A stretch of DNA of 64,000 bases from MFWN01 sp964594115 (GCA_964594115.1 CAZQLD010000005.1:1-64000), one strand, 5' to 3'; shown: positions 51,035 to 61,443, counted from the first letter of the stretch. A program made the numbers and translations. Notes: generated by a model from the sequence alone, not told the origin.

Positions 51035-54000
51035 TTAACCTCTTTTGATTTTAATTCTCTTATAAAGATAGTATAAAAGCAACGCTGCTACTAAAACAAT
51101 AGTGGCGTAGGTTAAGTATTTGTATAATTGGTTTTCAAATGTCTCTTTTTTTCTTGGCAGGCCTGGCTGGGCTATGGCATATCTGCATGCGTCTATGGCT
51201 TCTCTTGCTTTCATAAGAGCCTCTGTATATTTCCCTCTTTCATAATGATCCCACCCTTCTTTTAATATTTCAGTAATTTCAATACACTCCGGGTTTTCTG
51301 CTATGAACTCTTCTGTAAATAATAATTTTTCCAAAACCTCTGTTTTATTAGCTTCTTTTACAGTAAGCTGAATCTTGCCCCAGTCATTATACTCCGGACT
51401 TTTTACAGTAGCATTTATTGTTATCTCATATAAACCCACTTCATCTGTATCTATATCTACAGTTAAGGTAACATTTTTTTTATTTCCTGTTAGAAGCGAA
51501 GAAATATGGGTTTGGTCAAAGGAAACTTTTATATCATTTCTGATTCTACCGTCTTTTGCTACAACAGCTGTTAAATCTATTTTATAGAGATTTGTTCTTC
51601 CTGGGTTGCTTAAGGTTATTGGCAATATCACTATATCTTTTTTATATGCAGAAATCGGGTCAGGCAAAAGTATTTTTAACATAACAGGAGTTGCTGAACC
51701 TCCTCCTCCACCGCCACTAGATGGAGTAGGAGTTTGGGAAGGAGGGGTAAATCTGACTTCAAACTGATTGCTTAATGCACTGGTCAAACTATAACCGCTT
51801 CCATTTAAGTCAGTTGCGTTGATTATTAGTAATTCTGTTACAGTAGTAGAAGCAGATAAAGTCAAAATCCAGTTTGAGACACTTGAAGAAATAGCACTTG
51901 AATTAGCATTGCTTATCACACTGAAATCAACTGTTTGATTGTATGCAGTATCCCTATAATCTTCATCTGAAAAATAATTGCTAAGGTTTATTGTAATATC
52001 AGTATTATAGTCTGATTGCATATCTCCCAAATAACTTGAGAAAACAACAGGAGCATTTGTATGATTAATAGTTACATTCCAGCTTATTGTTGTATTAAAC
52101 TCACTAAAGTTAGGAGGGTACACAATCAAAGTCAGATTCCTTTTTACTCCATAAGTTTCATCTGTAAAATTTGGAATAAACTCCCAGGTTAGATTTGTGT
52201 TATCACCATAATAACTCAGATTATACTTCAAAACATTAGTGCTATTTGCATTTTCAATATAAAATTCATATGTTAGATTATCTCCTGCAGAATGATTTGC
52301 TCTAAATGTTAAATTCGAGGTTATGTTTTCTGCTAAATGAAATTCATAATCTGATGCAGGAAAAGTAACATTCGGGTAGTCATAAACATAAATCCAAAAG
52401 TCAGCTGAGTCTTCTGCCCCATTAGAATCATTTACAGTTATATTTAGATGATAAGACCCTCCTTGCGTTAAATTAAAAGTAATATTTATTTCTCCTGTTG
52501 TTGAGTTGAATATACTTGAGTTAAAAATATTTTCTCCTGAGTTAAAACCATAACTGAATGTAAAATTAACATTCCCGGATTCTGTAGAATTGCCGTCTTC
52601 AGTATCTGTTGCATTTATTCTATAATAAAGACTTCTGCTTATGGCAGAGGTTTGGTTTGTCAGGTTCATTAAAACAGGAGCATGATTAATTCCCAAAATA
52701 GTCAAATTAAAAGAAAGAAAATCACTTTTCATGCCACCCATTGTTGTATTGCCATTATCAGTAACATTTATTGTTATATTATACTCTCCAATATCTGCTT
52801 TTCTTGGAGTGAAATTTGCGTCAAACTTGCTCCTATTATCTCCTTCATAAGCAGGAAACCCAGAATCAATAATAAAATTAAAAAGAGTAGTGTTTGGTCC
52901 TTCTATTGTAAGATTAATTACCAGGTTTTCATTATAGAAATTCTTCTGGCTTAAAGGTATTTTAAAATCATCATCCTGAATCCACAACCATATTGTTGTA
53001 ACATTGTCCTCTGAACAGTTTATATTAGACACAGAGTCAACAAAAGCATTATCTGCCTCAATAGGCCTTTTTATATAAGGGGCTTCATTAACATTATAAA
53101 CAGTAAAATTAAATGATTTTAAACTGTCAAGCATACCATCACTTGCATTAATTGTAACATTGTGAAAACCAACATCCAAATCATCAGGAGTAAAATTAAT
53201 AATTCCTGTTGTGGGATTAATGCTAAAAGAAGAGAAATTATTATTGACTGTAAAAGAAAAAGTTATAGCATCATTGTCAGGGTCGCTAACATTTTCAGAA
53301 AAATTAAAATAAGTTTCATTATTATCATAAATAACAAACACTTCAGCCATTGAAGCATTCCATTCAGCAGGATTGTCACTTGAAATTTCAATTACAAACT
53401 CCTGCTCTGCATAATTATTGGCAGTATCTGTGACATTTACATTAATTGTATAATTTCCCTCCCCCCAACTCAATCCTGTATTAAAATCAATATTAATTTT
53501 AGCTGTTGTTTGATTACTTAAATTAGAATAGCTTGAAATAAAAACCCAGCTTGTGTTTGAAGCAAAACTCAATACTTCATTCTTAACATTTTTATCTGGA
53601 ACTAATAAATCATTATCAGTTGCATTAACATAAATTGTCTTATTTTCATAAATTGTATAATTGTTTATTATATCTAAACTTACAGAGTCTTCAGTATTAT
53701 TAACAAAAAACCAGAATATACTGGAATTCTCCCTTATAGCACCCCCTCCTCCAGTATCTCTAACTGTTATATTTACTGACCAATTCCCAACCTCTGTATC
53801 GCTTGTTGTGAAGTTAACTATTGCAGAGGCATTATAGCCTGTAAATCCATTAACTGTTACAGTTATACTGCTATCTGAATTATTAAACATAAACCAAGAA
53901 TAATTGCTTATAAAAGTCAAATTATTTATCTCATCAATATCTGTTGCATTAATTCTGCAAGTAAATAGATAATTTTCTGTTGTATTTCTCTCATTGTCAC

Positions 54001-55183
54001 AAACATAATTAAAATAAGGAGCTGAATTTATATTTAAAACTGTAAAATTAGCAAGCTGCTCTGTTGTTTTATTTCCCAAGCTGCTGTTATCCATGACACT
54101 AAAATTAATAATATAGGAGCCAACATCATCCCTTACAGGGATAAAGCTTATGTTTAATATTCCAGTAGTTCCATTAAAAGTATACTGAGAGGAATTAAAT
54201 AAAGTGCAGTTTGTATTATTTCTGCTGGACCACTCTGCAGTTGCGCATTCTATAAAGCTTATATTTAAAATAAAAGGGATATCATTCTCTTCATCAGTTA
54301 TATTAATAATTTCTTCAAAGAATTGTGTTATATTAAATGACCAATTTTGCAAATTAACAAAAACAGGCGCATCATTTACCGAAGTTATATTGACATTAAG
54401 TATGGCTGTTTGCAGATTACTTTCATCTTTAACACCAAGTTCTATGGATTTAGGGCCAGTATTTTCATTAAGAGTAACATTTATAATTAACATACTTGTT
54501 GTTTCATTAAAAGTGTAGTTTGTTAAAGTAGTGTTTGAAGAAGAAACCACGCTATACTCTAAAATATTTTTATCATTATAATCATCTTCACTAACATTAG
54601 CAGTAAAATTATAAGGGCATAAAATATCTTCTGTGCAGTTTAAAATGTCGGCATTCGTATCTATGTCCCCATCTATATAACCTCCAGTTGTCTTTAAAAT
54701 AGCAGGCGGGGTATTTGTTATTAGAAAATTATCTGTAATATTAATAGAAGATAAAAAACTTGCATTAGTACAATTAATTTCAAAATTAAAATTTTTTCCA
54801 TCTCCATCATAATTAAAGCTTCTGTTATATTCAAATGAAGTTAAGCTTGTATTATAAGACATATTTGTCCAAGTTGTCCAAGTTCCAGTTTCATTAAATC
54901 TTATAGTACAATTGCCACTAGAAATTGGATTGCCTGTTGTTTCATTTGTGTAATTTGCATAAAAATAAACATTCCAGCTGTTTATAGTTTTTGCTGGAGG
55001 ACCTTTATAACTACAATACTCACTACAATAAGTATATTTTGTACCTCCGTCAGTATCATCCCAGATTGTTAAATTCACCCCATTTGAAGAGCCAGAAGTT
55101 TGAGCAATAGTTCTGACTAGCAAAAGACTGACTAATACTAAGAATAAAATCATAACTGCAATTGTTTTTACTTCTTTTTTCAT
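51035..55183 (-). CDS. Giant repeat surface protein (cadherin-like)
   Basis: 1382 residues. Signal peptide (about 8-27), then repeated ~100-residue beta-sandwich units rich in Asn-x-Ser/Thr (potential N-glycosylation) with motifs such as DNDA/DTANNYAE and VNEAPY, resembling cadherin/CADG domains; a poly-Gly linker near residue 1155 (SSGGGGGGS); a conserved C-terminal domain with a TPR-like WDHYERGKYTEAL; a membrane segment (about 1352-1372) and a basic tail. It follows the RHH gene at 18 bp. Confidence 0.78.
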   Translation of the reverse strand: MKKEVKTIAVMILFLVLVSLLLVRTIAQTSGSSNGVNLTIWDDTDGGTKYTYCSEYCSYKGPPAKTINSWNVYFYANYTNETTGNPISSGNCTIRFNETGTWTTWTNMSYNTSLTSFEYNRSFNYDGDGKNFNFEINCTNASFLSSINITDNFLITNTPPAILKTTGGYIDGDIDTNADILNCTEDILCPYNFTANVSEDDYNDKNILEYSVVSSSNTTLTNYTFNETTSMLIINVTLNENTGPKSIELGVKDESNLQTAILNVNITSVNDAPVFVNLQNWSFNITQFFEEIINITDEENDIPFILNISFIECATAEWSSRNNTNCTLFNSSQYTFNGTTGILNISFIPVRDDVGSYIINFSVMDNSSLGNKTTEQLANFTVLNINSAPYFNYVCDNERNTTENYLFTCRINATDIDEINNLTFISNYSWFMFNNSDSSITVTVNGFTGYNASAIVNFTTSDTEVGNWSVNITVRDTGGGGAIRENSSIFWFFVNNTEDSVSLDIINNYTIYENKTIYVNATDNDLLVPDKNVKNEVLSFASNTSWVFISSYSNLSNQTTAKINIDFNTGLSWGEGNYTINVNVTDTANNYAEQEFVIEISSDNPAEWNASMAEVFVIYDNNETYFNFSENVSDPDNDAITFSFTVNNNFSSFSINPTTGIINFTPDDLDVGFHNVTINASDGMLDSLKSFNFTVYNVNEAPYIKRPIEADNAFVDSVSNINCSEDNVTTIWLWIQDDDFKIPLSQKNFYNENLVINLTIEGPNTTLFNFIIDSGFPAYEGDNRSKFDANFTPRKADIGEYNITINVTDNGNTTMGGMKSDFLSFNLTILGINHAPVLMNLTNQTSAISRSLYYRINATDTEDGNSTESGNVNFTFSYGFNSGENIFNSSIFNSTTGEINITFNLTQGGSYHLNITVNDSNGAEDSADFWIYVYDYPNVTFPASDYEFHLAENITSNLTFRANHSAGDNLTYEFYIENANSTNVLKYNLSYYGDNTNLTWEFIPNFTDETYGVKRNLTLIVYPPNFSEFNTTISWNVTINHTNAPVVFSSYLGDMQSDYNTDITINLSNYFSDEDYRDTAYNQTVDFSVISNANSSAISSSVSNWILTLSASTTVTELLIINATDLNGSGYSLTSALSNQFEVRFTPPSQTPTPSSGGGGGGSATPVMLKILLPDPISAYKKDIVILPITLSNPGRTNLYKIDLTAVVAKDGRIRNDIKVSFDQTHISSLLTGNKKNVTLTVDIDTDEVGLYEITINATVKSPEYNDWGKIQLTVKEANKTEVLEKLLFTEEFIAENPECIEITEILKEGWDHYERGKYTEALMKAREAIDACRYAIAQPGLPRKKETFENQLYKYLTYATIVLVAALLLYYLYKRIKIKRG

Positions 55184-55201
55184 TTTATTTAAGCCTCTAA
55201 A

Positions 55202-55378
55202 CTATTTCTCTTCATTCTCTAATTTTTTTAGAAATTCGTATACTGCTATATCAATGAATTGTTTTTTATTTGCAAATCTTAGTCTATTTTCTTCTTTTTT
55301 GATAAATTCCTCTACTTTATTCAATAAAGAAGAATCAATTTTCACAACACCTACGTCTTTTTTTGATTTGCCAGCCAT
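55202..55378 (-). CDS. Ribbon-helix-helix-type regulator (58 residues)
   Basis: 58 residues. Strand VGVVKIDSSLLNKVEEF then helices KEENRLRFANKKQFIDIAVYEFLKKLE, a ribbon-helix-helix layout often seen in DPANN. Just upstream, overlapping its promoter, is the inverted repeat AGTTAC-5 nt-GTAACT (55399-55415), also present at the 57441 gene. It probably represses itself and that gene. It is upstream of and near the 1382-residue gene, likely the same transcript. Confidence 0.75.
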   Translation of the reverse strand: MAGKSKKDVGVVKIDSSLLNKVEEFIKKEENRLRFANKKQFIDIAVYEFLKKLENEEK

Positions 55379-55398
55379 TTTCAGGTAAGGTTATCAAT

Positions 55399-55415
55399 AG
55401 TTACCAAAAGTAACT
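55399..55415. promoter_or_regulatory. Inverted repeat over RHH promoter (putative operator)
   Basis: Perfect inverted repeat AGTTAC-CAAAA-GTAACT. Minus strand: TATA-like CTTTAAAAG ends directly at its edge. The same element is seen at the 57441 gene (57445-57472). Binding by the RHH protein is inferred. Confidence 0.6.
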
Positions 55416-55431
55416 TTTAAAGTTTGCCCTT

Positions 55432-57441
55432 TTAAACAACCTCCTTGATTTCATTTTTAATTTTAAATATTTTGAATAATTTCATTACTATAAGAACTCC
55501 AAGCAATATTGCTAGAACCATCAAAATATATCTTGTGGGGATTTTAATTTCAAAAGGTTTTTCATCTTCTCCGCAATATCTCAAACAAGGCCCTCCGCAA
55601 TCAATTTCTTTTTCCCCTTGGTTTTTTATTCCATCAAAGCAGGTTGGACATGGCGGACAAGGACCCCAGCAATCTACTAAGATTTCGCAATCTCCATCAT
55701 GACAATTTTTAATATCATCATCACAACTTGGATTTCTTATATAAAAACAATCCTGCATTTTTAGGGGCTCACTAGAGGAGCTATTACAATAATTTAAATC
55801 AAAACACTCCCTAATTTGAAATCCGCACTGGCTTTCTTCCCATTCTTTAATTAAACAACCTCTTCTAATACTTTTGTAATCTTCCTCAGATAAAAGGCCG
55901 ATTTCTAAAGATTTATTTGCATTTTGGCATATCCCCCACGTGTTGCAAACCCATTTTTCAGAACATCCGCCAACTATCTCTGTTCCTTTTTCGATAACAG
56001 AAGGAGTGCATTCAACAAAATTAACATCCAAATCCCACTGAACAGAATCAGTTAACAAACCATCAGTTACCTCAGCTTTAACTACATGCCCTTTTGAAAT
56101 TCCGCAACCAAAAATATATTCAAATTCATCCAAACCCCCTCTATTAAAACCAGAAGTATATTTTTTTAATTCATTATCAACATACCAATATATATCAAGA
56201 GGAGTTCCATCTGGATCATACATATCCAAACTAAAAGATATGACATCAGTTCCAATTACATTTAAATCTAAATTAGCAGGAGTATACTCAATAATTGTAG
56301 GTTGTTTGTTTTCTTCTGTAACAGTCAAACTAAAATCATCACAAGAAGTTATACTTCTTCCGTACTTTTTGCATACAGCAAATATTTTCTCAGAAGGATT
56401 TATTATACCTTTATCAGTAACACAAACAGTAACATTATGGGTTCCTAAATGGCTACTATCTGGAGTAAACTTCATCCCACCTTGAGAATCTATGTCAAAT
56501 AAATGTTGGCCTGAAAAATTTATATTAAATACCAAATTCCCAGAATCTTGATTGCCATCTTCAACATCATCCACATTAACTTTATAATCTATAATCTTAT
56601 TCTTCTCTCCCCCTAAAATTTTTGTTTTAACTCCTATTGGTTGGATGGCAGGAGGATTGTTTGTTTCTATAACTGTTATTTCTATCTGTTCAGAATCAAC
56701 AAATTGCCCGTCATTTACGAAAATAGTTCTTTCATAAGTTTTAGATCCTGCTCCAATCCCTCCCGCATCATTTTTGTTGAGATTTCCTGAAATTATTTTA
56801 AATTTAAGAAGGCTTTCTCCGTTAGAAGGCCAATAGGACGTTGGATTAATATAAAATATCTCTTGGGGTTTAATATAGGCTTCAATTGCTCCAATATTTC
56901 TTTCTTCATCAATATCTTTTACACTGAAAGAATATGAGATGGGAGAACCTTCACAAACAAAAATTTTAGGGGCAAGATCTTCAATAATCGGAGCAGAATT
57001 AGAAACAGAGATAAAAAATTCAGTACTGTCATTTGCACTATTTCCTTCATTGTCTTCTGCATAAACAATTAATTTATTCCCCCACTGGCCTACTTCAATT
57101 GTTATATTTGGTGTGAAAGGTATATCTTCTCTAACTATTCTGCCATGTTTTGAATCAATAAGAGTATACCGCCAGCTATCCACTACAAAATTTGCTGAAA
57201 CATTCAAGTCAAGGATATAAGGGGGTTTAATTTTATCTCCAAAATAATAAGTCTCAGCTTCAGGGCTTGCAATATTGATAAATCTTTCTTTCGTAATAAT
57301 ACTTATGTTTTCTGTATCAAGGGCCTTTCCAGTAACAGTATAAAAATGAGGCACAAGATAATTTAGAGCAACAATCATGCTAATTATCCCCAGTATTGCA
57401 AAAAAATACAGAACTAATATTGTCCTCTTTTTACTGATCAT
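55432..57441 (-). CDS. Surface protein with CADG-like domains and Cys-rich C-terminus (paralogue A)
   Basis: 669 residues. N-terminal membrane segment (7-29), several beta-sandwich domains (SAPIIEDLAPKIFVCEGS, FVNDGQFVDSEQIEITVIETNN), a Cys-rich segment (about 480-620) ending CPTCFDGIKNQGEKEIDCGG, a C-terminal membrane segment (638-658). Its neighbour at 57496 has the same design. Promoter: TATA CTTTAAATAG with the AGTTAC/GTAACT operator overlapping the start region. Likely RHH-regulated. Confidence 0.78.
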   Translation of the reverse strand: MISKKRTILVLYFFAILGIISMIVALNYLVPHFYTVTGKALDTENISIITKERFINIASPEAETYYFGDKIKPPYILDLNVSANFVVDSWRYTLIDSKHGRIVREDIPFTPNITIEVGQWGNKLIVYAEDNEGNSANDSTEFFISVSNSAPIIEDLAPKIFVCEGSPISYSFSVKDIDEERNIGAIEAYIKPQEIFYINPTSYWPSNGESLLKFKIISGNLNKNDAGGIGAGSKTYERTIFVNDGQFVDSEQIEITVIETNNPPAIQPIGVKTKILGGEKNKIIDYKVNVDDVEDGNQDSGNLVFNINFSGQHLFDIDSQGGMKFTPDSSHLGTHNVTVCVTDKGIINPSEKIFAVCKKYGRSITSCDDFSLTVTEENKQPTIIEYTPANLDLNVIGTDVISFSLDMYDPDGTPLDIYWYVDNELKKYTSGFNRGGLDEFEYIFGCGISKGHVVKAEVTDGLLTDSVQWDLDVNFVECTPSVIEKGTEIVGGCSEKWVCNTWGICQNANKSLEIGLLSEEDYKSIRRGCLIKEWEESQCGFQIRECFDLNYCNSSSSEPLKMQDCFYIRNPSCDDDIKNCHDGDCEILVDCWGPCPPCPTCFDGIKNQGEKEIDCGGPCLRYCGEDEKPFEIKIPTRYILMVLAILLGVLIVMKLFKIFKIKNEIKEVV

Positions 57442-57444
57442 TTT

Positions 57445-57472
57445 AAGTTACTAAAAATAACTTAAAGTAACT
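57445..57472. promoter_or_regulatory. Inverted repeats over the 57441 gene promoter (putative RHH operator)
   Basis: AGTTAC (57446-57451) and GTAACT (57467-57472) flank a nested AAGTTA/TAACTT repeat (57445-57463). TATA CTTTAAATAG is adjacent and the ATG is 4 nt away. Shared with 55399-55415. Function inferred. Confidence 0.6.
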
Positions 57473-57495
57473 ATTTAAAGCTTTTGGTATCTGCG

Positions 57496-59523
57496 TTATT
57501 TTTCAATATCTTTTAGTTTAGGGCGTTTTAATAATTTAATCACTATAAATAATACTAATAATATAATGATTAATATTAAGAAATATCTAAAAAGGCTTCT
57601 TCCTAAAGGTTTTTCAGAAGGGCAAGGAGGGCAAGGTCCTCCACAATCAATTCCTTCTTCTCCTTGGTTTTGTATACCATCAGAGCAAGTTGGACAGGGC
57701 ATACAAGGTCCTCCACAATCTACTAAGACTTCACAAGCTCCATCATGACAGTTTTTAATACCATCATAACAGTTTGCCTTTTTAGTATAGTAACATCCCT
57801 GAACTTCTAATGGTTTTTTCAAAGTAGTATTGCAATAGTGAACATCTAAGCACTCCCTAATTTGAAATCCGCAATTCTCATTCTTCCAACCATTTATTTT
57901 ACAGGTTTCTTTAACCATTCTATAATTTTCCCCAGATAAAGTTCCTGTTTTTAGAGCAGTTTCTGCATCTTGGCAAAAGCCCCAGTAACCACACCCCCAT
58001 TTTTCAATACACAAAGGTGTTACAGCACCACCCCCCCCACCTCCAGGAGGGATTTCAGGAGGAAGCTCTACATTAATGACAGTTATATTCCATGTAAGAG
58101 AAGCATTTAGCAATCCATCAGTTATTTCAGCAGTAAGGTTATGATATCCAGCACTATCATAATCAAAAAACTGTAGAAACTCATCAAAATTCCCCCCTCC
58201 AATTACTCCAGAGAGAAATTTATCCAAACTACTATCAAGATACCAATAAGTATCAGGAGCAGTTCCATCTGGATCATACATAGTTATATTAAAATACAAA
58301 GACTGCCCTTCATTTACAATAAGTGTTAGATTAACAGGATAATTAGAAGTTATTTCAGGAGGTCTGTTTTGAGTTGTGACAGTTAAACTAAAATTATTAC
58401 ATGAAGTTATATTGCTTCCATCTTGCCCGCATAAACTTATATTTTGATGCGGATTTGCTATTCCTCTGTCAGTAATACAAACACTTATATTATAAACCCC
58501 TATATCAGTTAAATTAGCAGTAAAGTTCATTACTCCATTCTGACTTATATTAAATAAATTAACTATAGCTCCTGTAGAATTTCTAATTGTCAGGTTAAAT
58601 ACCAAATTCCCAGAATCTTGATTGCCATCTTCAACATCAGACACATTAACTTGGTAGTAAAAAGTACTGTTCACTCCTTGTGTCCAAATTGTCTGAACAC
58701 CAATATCTATGATAGAAGGGGCATTATTTATCTCTATAACTGTTATATTTGTCTGTCTGGAATCAGCATACTGTCCATCATCTACAGAAACATTTTCTTC
58801 ATAAATTTTATATCCTGCATTAGTTCCTCCTGCATGAGCCTTACCAAGATTTCCTGAAAATATTTCATAACGGTTTGTTGTTAAATTAATATTTTTAGAA
58901 TAAACTACATAAAAAGGACTTTGCGGTCCTGTCGGATTAATACTTGCAGAAGGAGCACTTTCATCAACATCTGTTACATTAAAAAAATACGAGAGATAAG
59001 AGCCTTCACAAACAAAAATTTCAGGGGCAATATACTCAATAAGAGGAGCTGAATTTGGAATAAAAACAAAAAATGAAACATTTTCATTTGCAATCACCCC
59101 TAAACTATTATTTGCATAAACAAGTAATTTATTTGACCACCTAACAGCATTAATTGTTGTGTTTGGTGTAAAAAAAACACCAGTATTAATTGTTACGCCA
59201 TGCTTTAAATCTATTAAATCATACCACCAGCTATCTACTACAAAATTTGCTGAAACATTCAGTTCTATTGTATAATTAGGATCTCCTATGCTAAAATTAT
59301 AGGTTATATTTTTTGGACTTGTAATATTAATTATATCACGAAGCCCTTCAACAGTAATAAAAATTCTTCCTATAGAAGTCACAGAACTCCAAATAAAATT
59401 TTTTAAGCTGATAAAAGCAGTTAAAAAACCCTTATCTGGGACATGATACTTTAAAATCCAAAACATATTTAGCAACATCATCAAAAAACAGGCCACTAAA
59501 ATGTATTTCTCTCTTTTTTTCAT
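57496..59523 (-). CDS. Surface protein with CADG-like domains and Cys-rich C-terminus (paralogue B)
   Basis: 675 residues, paralogue of the 669-residue gene. N-terminal membrane segment, beta-sandwich repeats (NSAPLIEYIAPEIFVCEGSY), a poly-Gly linker (PPGGGGGGAV) encoded by a run of eight Gs, Cys-rich end CPTCSDGIQNQGEEGIDCGG, C-terminal membrane segment and tail. No AGTTAC operator is seen before it; it may have its own promoter (TATA-like GATATTTAATA at ~59550). Confidence 0.78.
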   Translation of the reverse strand: MKKREKYILVACFLMMLLNMFWILKYHVPDKGFLTAFISLKNFIWSSVTSIGRIFITVEGLRDIINITSPKNITYNFSIGDPNYTIELNVSANFVVDSWWYDLIDLKHGVTINTGVFFTPNTTINAVRWSNKLLVYANNSLGVIANENVSFFVFIPNSAPLIEYIAPEIFVCEGSYLSYFFNVTDVDESAPSASINPTGPQSPFYVVYSKNINLTTNRYEIFSGNLGKAHAGGTNAGYKIYEENVSVDDGQYADSRQTNITVIEINNAPSIIDIGVQTIWTQGVNSTFYYQVNVSDVEDGNQDSGNLVFNLTIRNSTGAIVNLFNISQNGVMNFTANLTDIGVYNISVCITDRGIANPHQNISLCGQDGSNITSCNNFSLTVTTQNRPPEITSNYPVNLTLIVNEGQSLYFNITMYDPDGTAPDTYWYLDSSLDKFLSGVIGGGNFDEFLQFFDYDSAGYHNLTAEITDGLLNASLTWNITVINVELPPEIPPGGGGGGAVTPLCIEKWGCGYWGFCQDAETALKTGTLSGENYRMVKETCKINGWKNENCGFQIRECLDVHYCNTTLKKPLEVQGCYYTKKANCYDGIKNCHDGACEVLVDCGGPCMPCPTCSDGIQNQGEEGIDCGGPCPPCPSEKPLGRSLFRYFLILIIILLVLFIVIKLLKRPKLKDIEK

Positions 59524-59571
59524 AAGATAGGCAGGAGAAATAATATTAAATATCTTTTGTTTTATTAGTTT

Positions 59572-60030
59572 TTAATTTTTCCAGATATATCTTTTTATAA
59601 TAACAGAAACATTTCCTGTATAATTTCCATAACTTGTGTCAAGAGGGGCATATGCAGATACACCTATTTTTTTTGTTTGACCTTCAGGAACTACTGACTC
59701 AACAGGATCTATAAATCTTTCCATACCTTGTTTAGGTATTATTTCAACTTTGATATCCTGGCCATAACCATTGTCTATTATTACTCCCCTTGTTGAACTT
59801 CCCCCAGGAGAAATCATTCCAAACCTCAAGCTGTCATTGCCTAAATCAAATCCATAATGGTCAGAAACAATTAAATAAGCCCCCATTTCTCTTTCCTCAA
59901 GGATTCTTGATGAATTAATCATTTGAAGCGATGAAAAAATAAAAACCAACAAGGCTATGATAAACAAGGCTAGTGAAAAAAGAAACTTCAAATAAATTGT
60001 TTTCCCCTTTTCTAATCTATCTTTTCCCAT
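59572..60030 (-). CDS. Membrane-anchored beta-domain protein
   Basis: 152 residues. One membrane segment (about 13-34) then an ectodomain of beta type (GSSTRGVIIDNGYGQDIKVEII, final GNVSVIIKRYIW). Its start overlaps the end of the 384-residue gene by 14 bp, so translation is coupled. Unknown function. Confidence 0.7.
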   Translation of the reverse strand: MGKDRLEKGKTIYLKFLFSLALFIIALLVFIFSSLQMINSSRILEEREMGAYLIVSDHYGFDLGNDSLRFGMISPGGSSTRGVIIDNGYGQDIKVEIIPKQGMERFIDPVESVVPEGQTKKIGVSAYAPLDTSYGNYTGNVSVIIKRYIWKN

Positions 60031-61171
60031 TTTTTATTTTTTCTTTTCTTTTCTTTATTATTATCCAGGTGATTATAAATATTATTGTAATTAAAACTAT
60101 AATTCCCACAATACCTGTAACAATAACCCAGATTGCTATTTTTCTTTTAATAGTTATATCCGTTATTTTTATTGTTGAGGCTCCCTCATAAAATATTGTT
60201 ATGTTCATCTCATAAACACCTGGCTTAATACCTGCTGTATCCAAGTAGCCAGTTAGGTTTTTGCTCTGCCATTTATCCAAACTTTCAGAAACTGTTTTGA
60301 ACTCTGATAGTTTATTAGTTTCATTCCCTTTTTCATAAACAAATACCTCAGCATGAACATTCTCTACTTTATTATTCCAATTGCTCTCAACCTCAACATA
60401 GAATTCATTTAGCTCATTATAATAAGCCTCTTTTGTCCAGTTTAAAATATCAACAAATAAACTGCCAATTTTAAAATGTGTTTCTTTTCTAACTATTCTC
60501 TCAGTTCCATAATCTAGGATTGCAGTAGCATTATAATCTCCTGTACCATATCTGCTTGAATTTATAATTTTTTGAAATGTCCTTTTCCCCTGACTTTCTA
60601 CAATCCCCCGCCCAAGTTCAATTGTTTCTATATATCTATCATCATAAAGAGACAGCTCTGCTGTTAATTCTGCGACTATATCATTTTCGCCAAGACTTGA
60701 AACTTCAGTATTAAATGTTAAGTTTTCTCCTTCATTTACATTCTCTACACTAAACTTTTCAATTTCAGCATATTTTCCGGGATAAGGCACAAAAACAAGA
60801 ACAACCACATTTATTGCTGTTAAGGTTCCTAGCCCTACTCCTTCTGGGGGTTTTTCTTTTACACCAATAGATATCATATTTTCTCCAGGAGTATCTATTT
60901 TATCAGGAAACCGGATAGTTGCTGTAAAACTTCCTGCACCTATAATACTCTCTTTATCCAATTCCACATATTTAGCAAGAGGACCTGTAGCAGAAATTTC
61001 AATCTCTCTTTCTGGATTCTCTTCGTATACAGTATATTTAATCGATGTAACTAAACCTGGTTTAAAGTTTATATTAGTTATTGCTGGGCTTAAACCCACA
61101 GCATAAACCCAGTTTAGGTTTAGTATAAAAAAGACTGCAAAAAATAAAATTATCGCCCCTCTTTTTTTCAT
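60017..61171 (-). CDS. Surface beta-domain protein with C-terminal anchor
   Basis: 384 residues. Signal peptide (1-24), beta-domain repeats with an NEGENLTFNTEVSSLGEND block, then LTGYLDTAGIKPGVYEMNI similar to the partial gene at 63406 (LIAYWDTVGVEEGEYNGKL), a membrane segment (343-370), basic tail. The resemblance makes these paralogues. N-glycosylation sequons are frequent. Envelope function inferred. Confidence 0.72.
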   Translation of the reverse strand: MKKRGAIILFFAVFFILNLNWVYAVGLSPAITNINFKPGLVTSIKYTVYEENPEREIEISATGPLAKYVELDKESIIGAGSFTATIRFPDKIDTPGENMISIGVKEKPPEGVGLGTLTAINVVVLVFVPYPGKYAEIEKFSVENVNEGENLTFNTEVSSLGENDIVAELTAELSLYDDRYIETIELGRGIVESQGKRTFQKIINSSRYGTGDYNATAILDYGTERIVRKETHFKIGSLFVDILNWTKEAYYNELNEFYVEVESNWNNKVENVHAEVFVYEKGNETNKLSEFKTVSESLDKWQSKNLTGYLDTAGIKPGVYEMNITIFYEGASTIKITDITIKRKIAIWVIVTGIVGIIVLITIIFIITWIIIKKRKEKIKNGKR

Positions 61172-61344
61172 GGTTTAACTTATGAAAATTGCTTTTTATA
61201 TCTTACGTTTTCTAGTGCTGCTGTGTTAAAAACTCTTGAGGTTTTAAAAAGCAATAAAATTCATAATTAATCGAAGAATTTTTAGATATTAATAAATAAA
61301 AAATTAGGAATATTGCTATAAGTTGGCTTTAAAGAACCTATTTT

Positions 61345-61366
61345 TTCCATAAGCAAGATTATGGAA
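61345..61366. repeat. Perfect 8-bp inverted repeat
   Basis: TTCCATAA, 6-nt spacer, TTATGGAA. It lies in the non-coding gap between 61171 and 61444, next to the larger hairpin at 61391-61422. It could be an RNA structure or a regulator site. No other feature is seen in this 270-bp gap apart from an AT-rich promoter-like stretch near the 384-residue gene start. Confidence 0.45.
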
Positions 61367-61390
61367 GTATTGTCCCCTTTAACTAAATAT

Positions 61391-61422
61391 TGCAATAACC
61401 CCTATATATAAGGGGTGTTGCA
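61391..61422 (-). terminator. Strong hairpin downstream of the tandem cassette
   Basis: Outer TGCAA/TTGCA and inner ACCCCT/AGGGGT pair around an AT loop, giving a long GC-containing stem just after the 216-residue gene (copy A), on the minus strand. It is absent after the upstream copy B, so both copies' transcripts may end here. Terminator function is inferred. Confidence 0.6.
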
Positions 61423-61443
61423 GAAAAATTTAAAAATAAAAAA

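Noticed and set aside
57991..58060. Phase variation through the G8 tract in the 675-residue gene
   Set aside because: A G8 tract also occurs in the housekeeping cca gene (26993-27000), so such tracts are not specific to surface genes. No second copy with a shifted length is seen.
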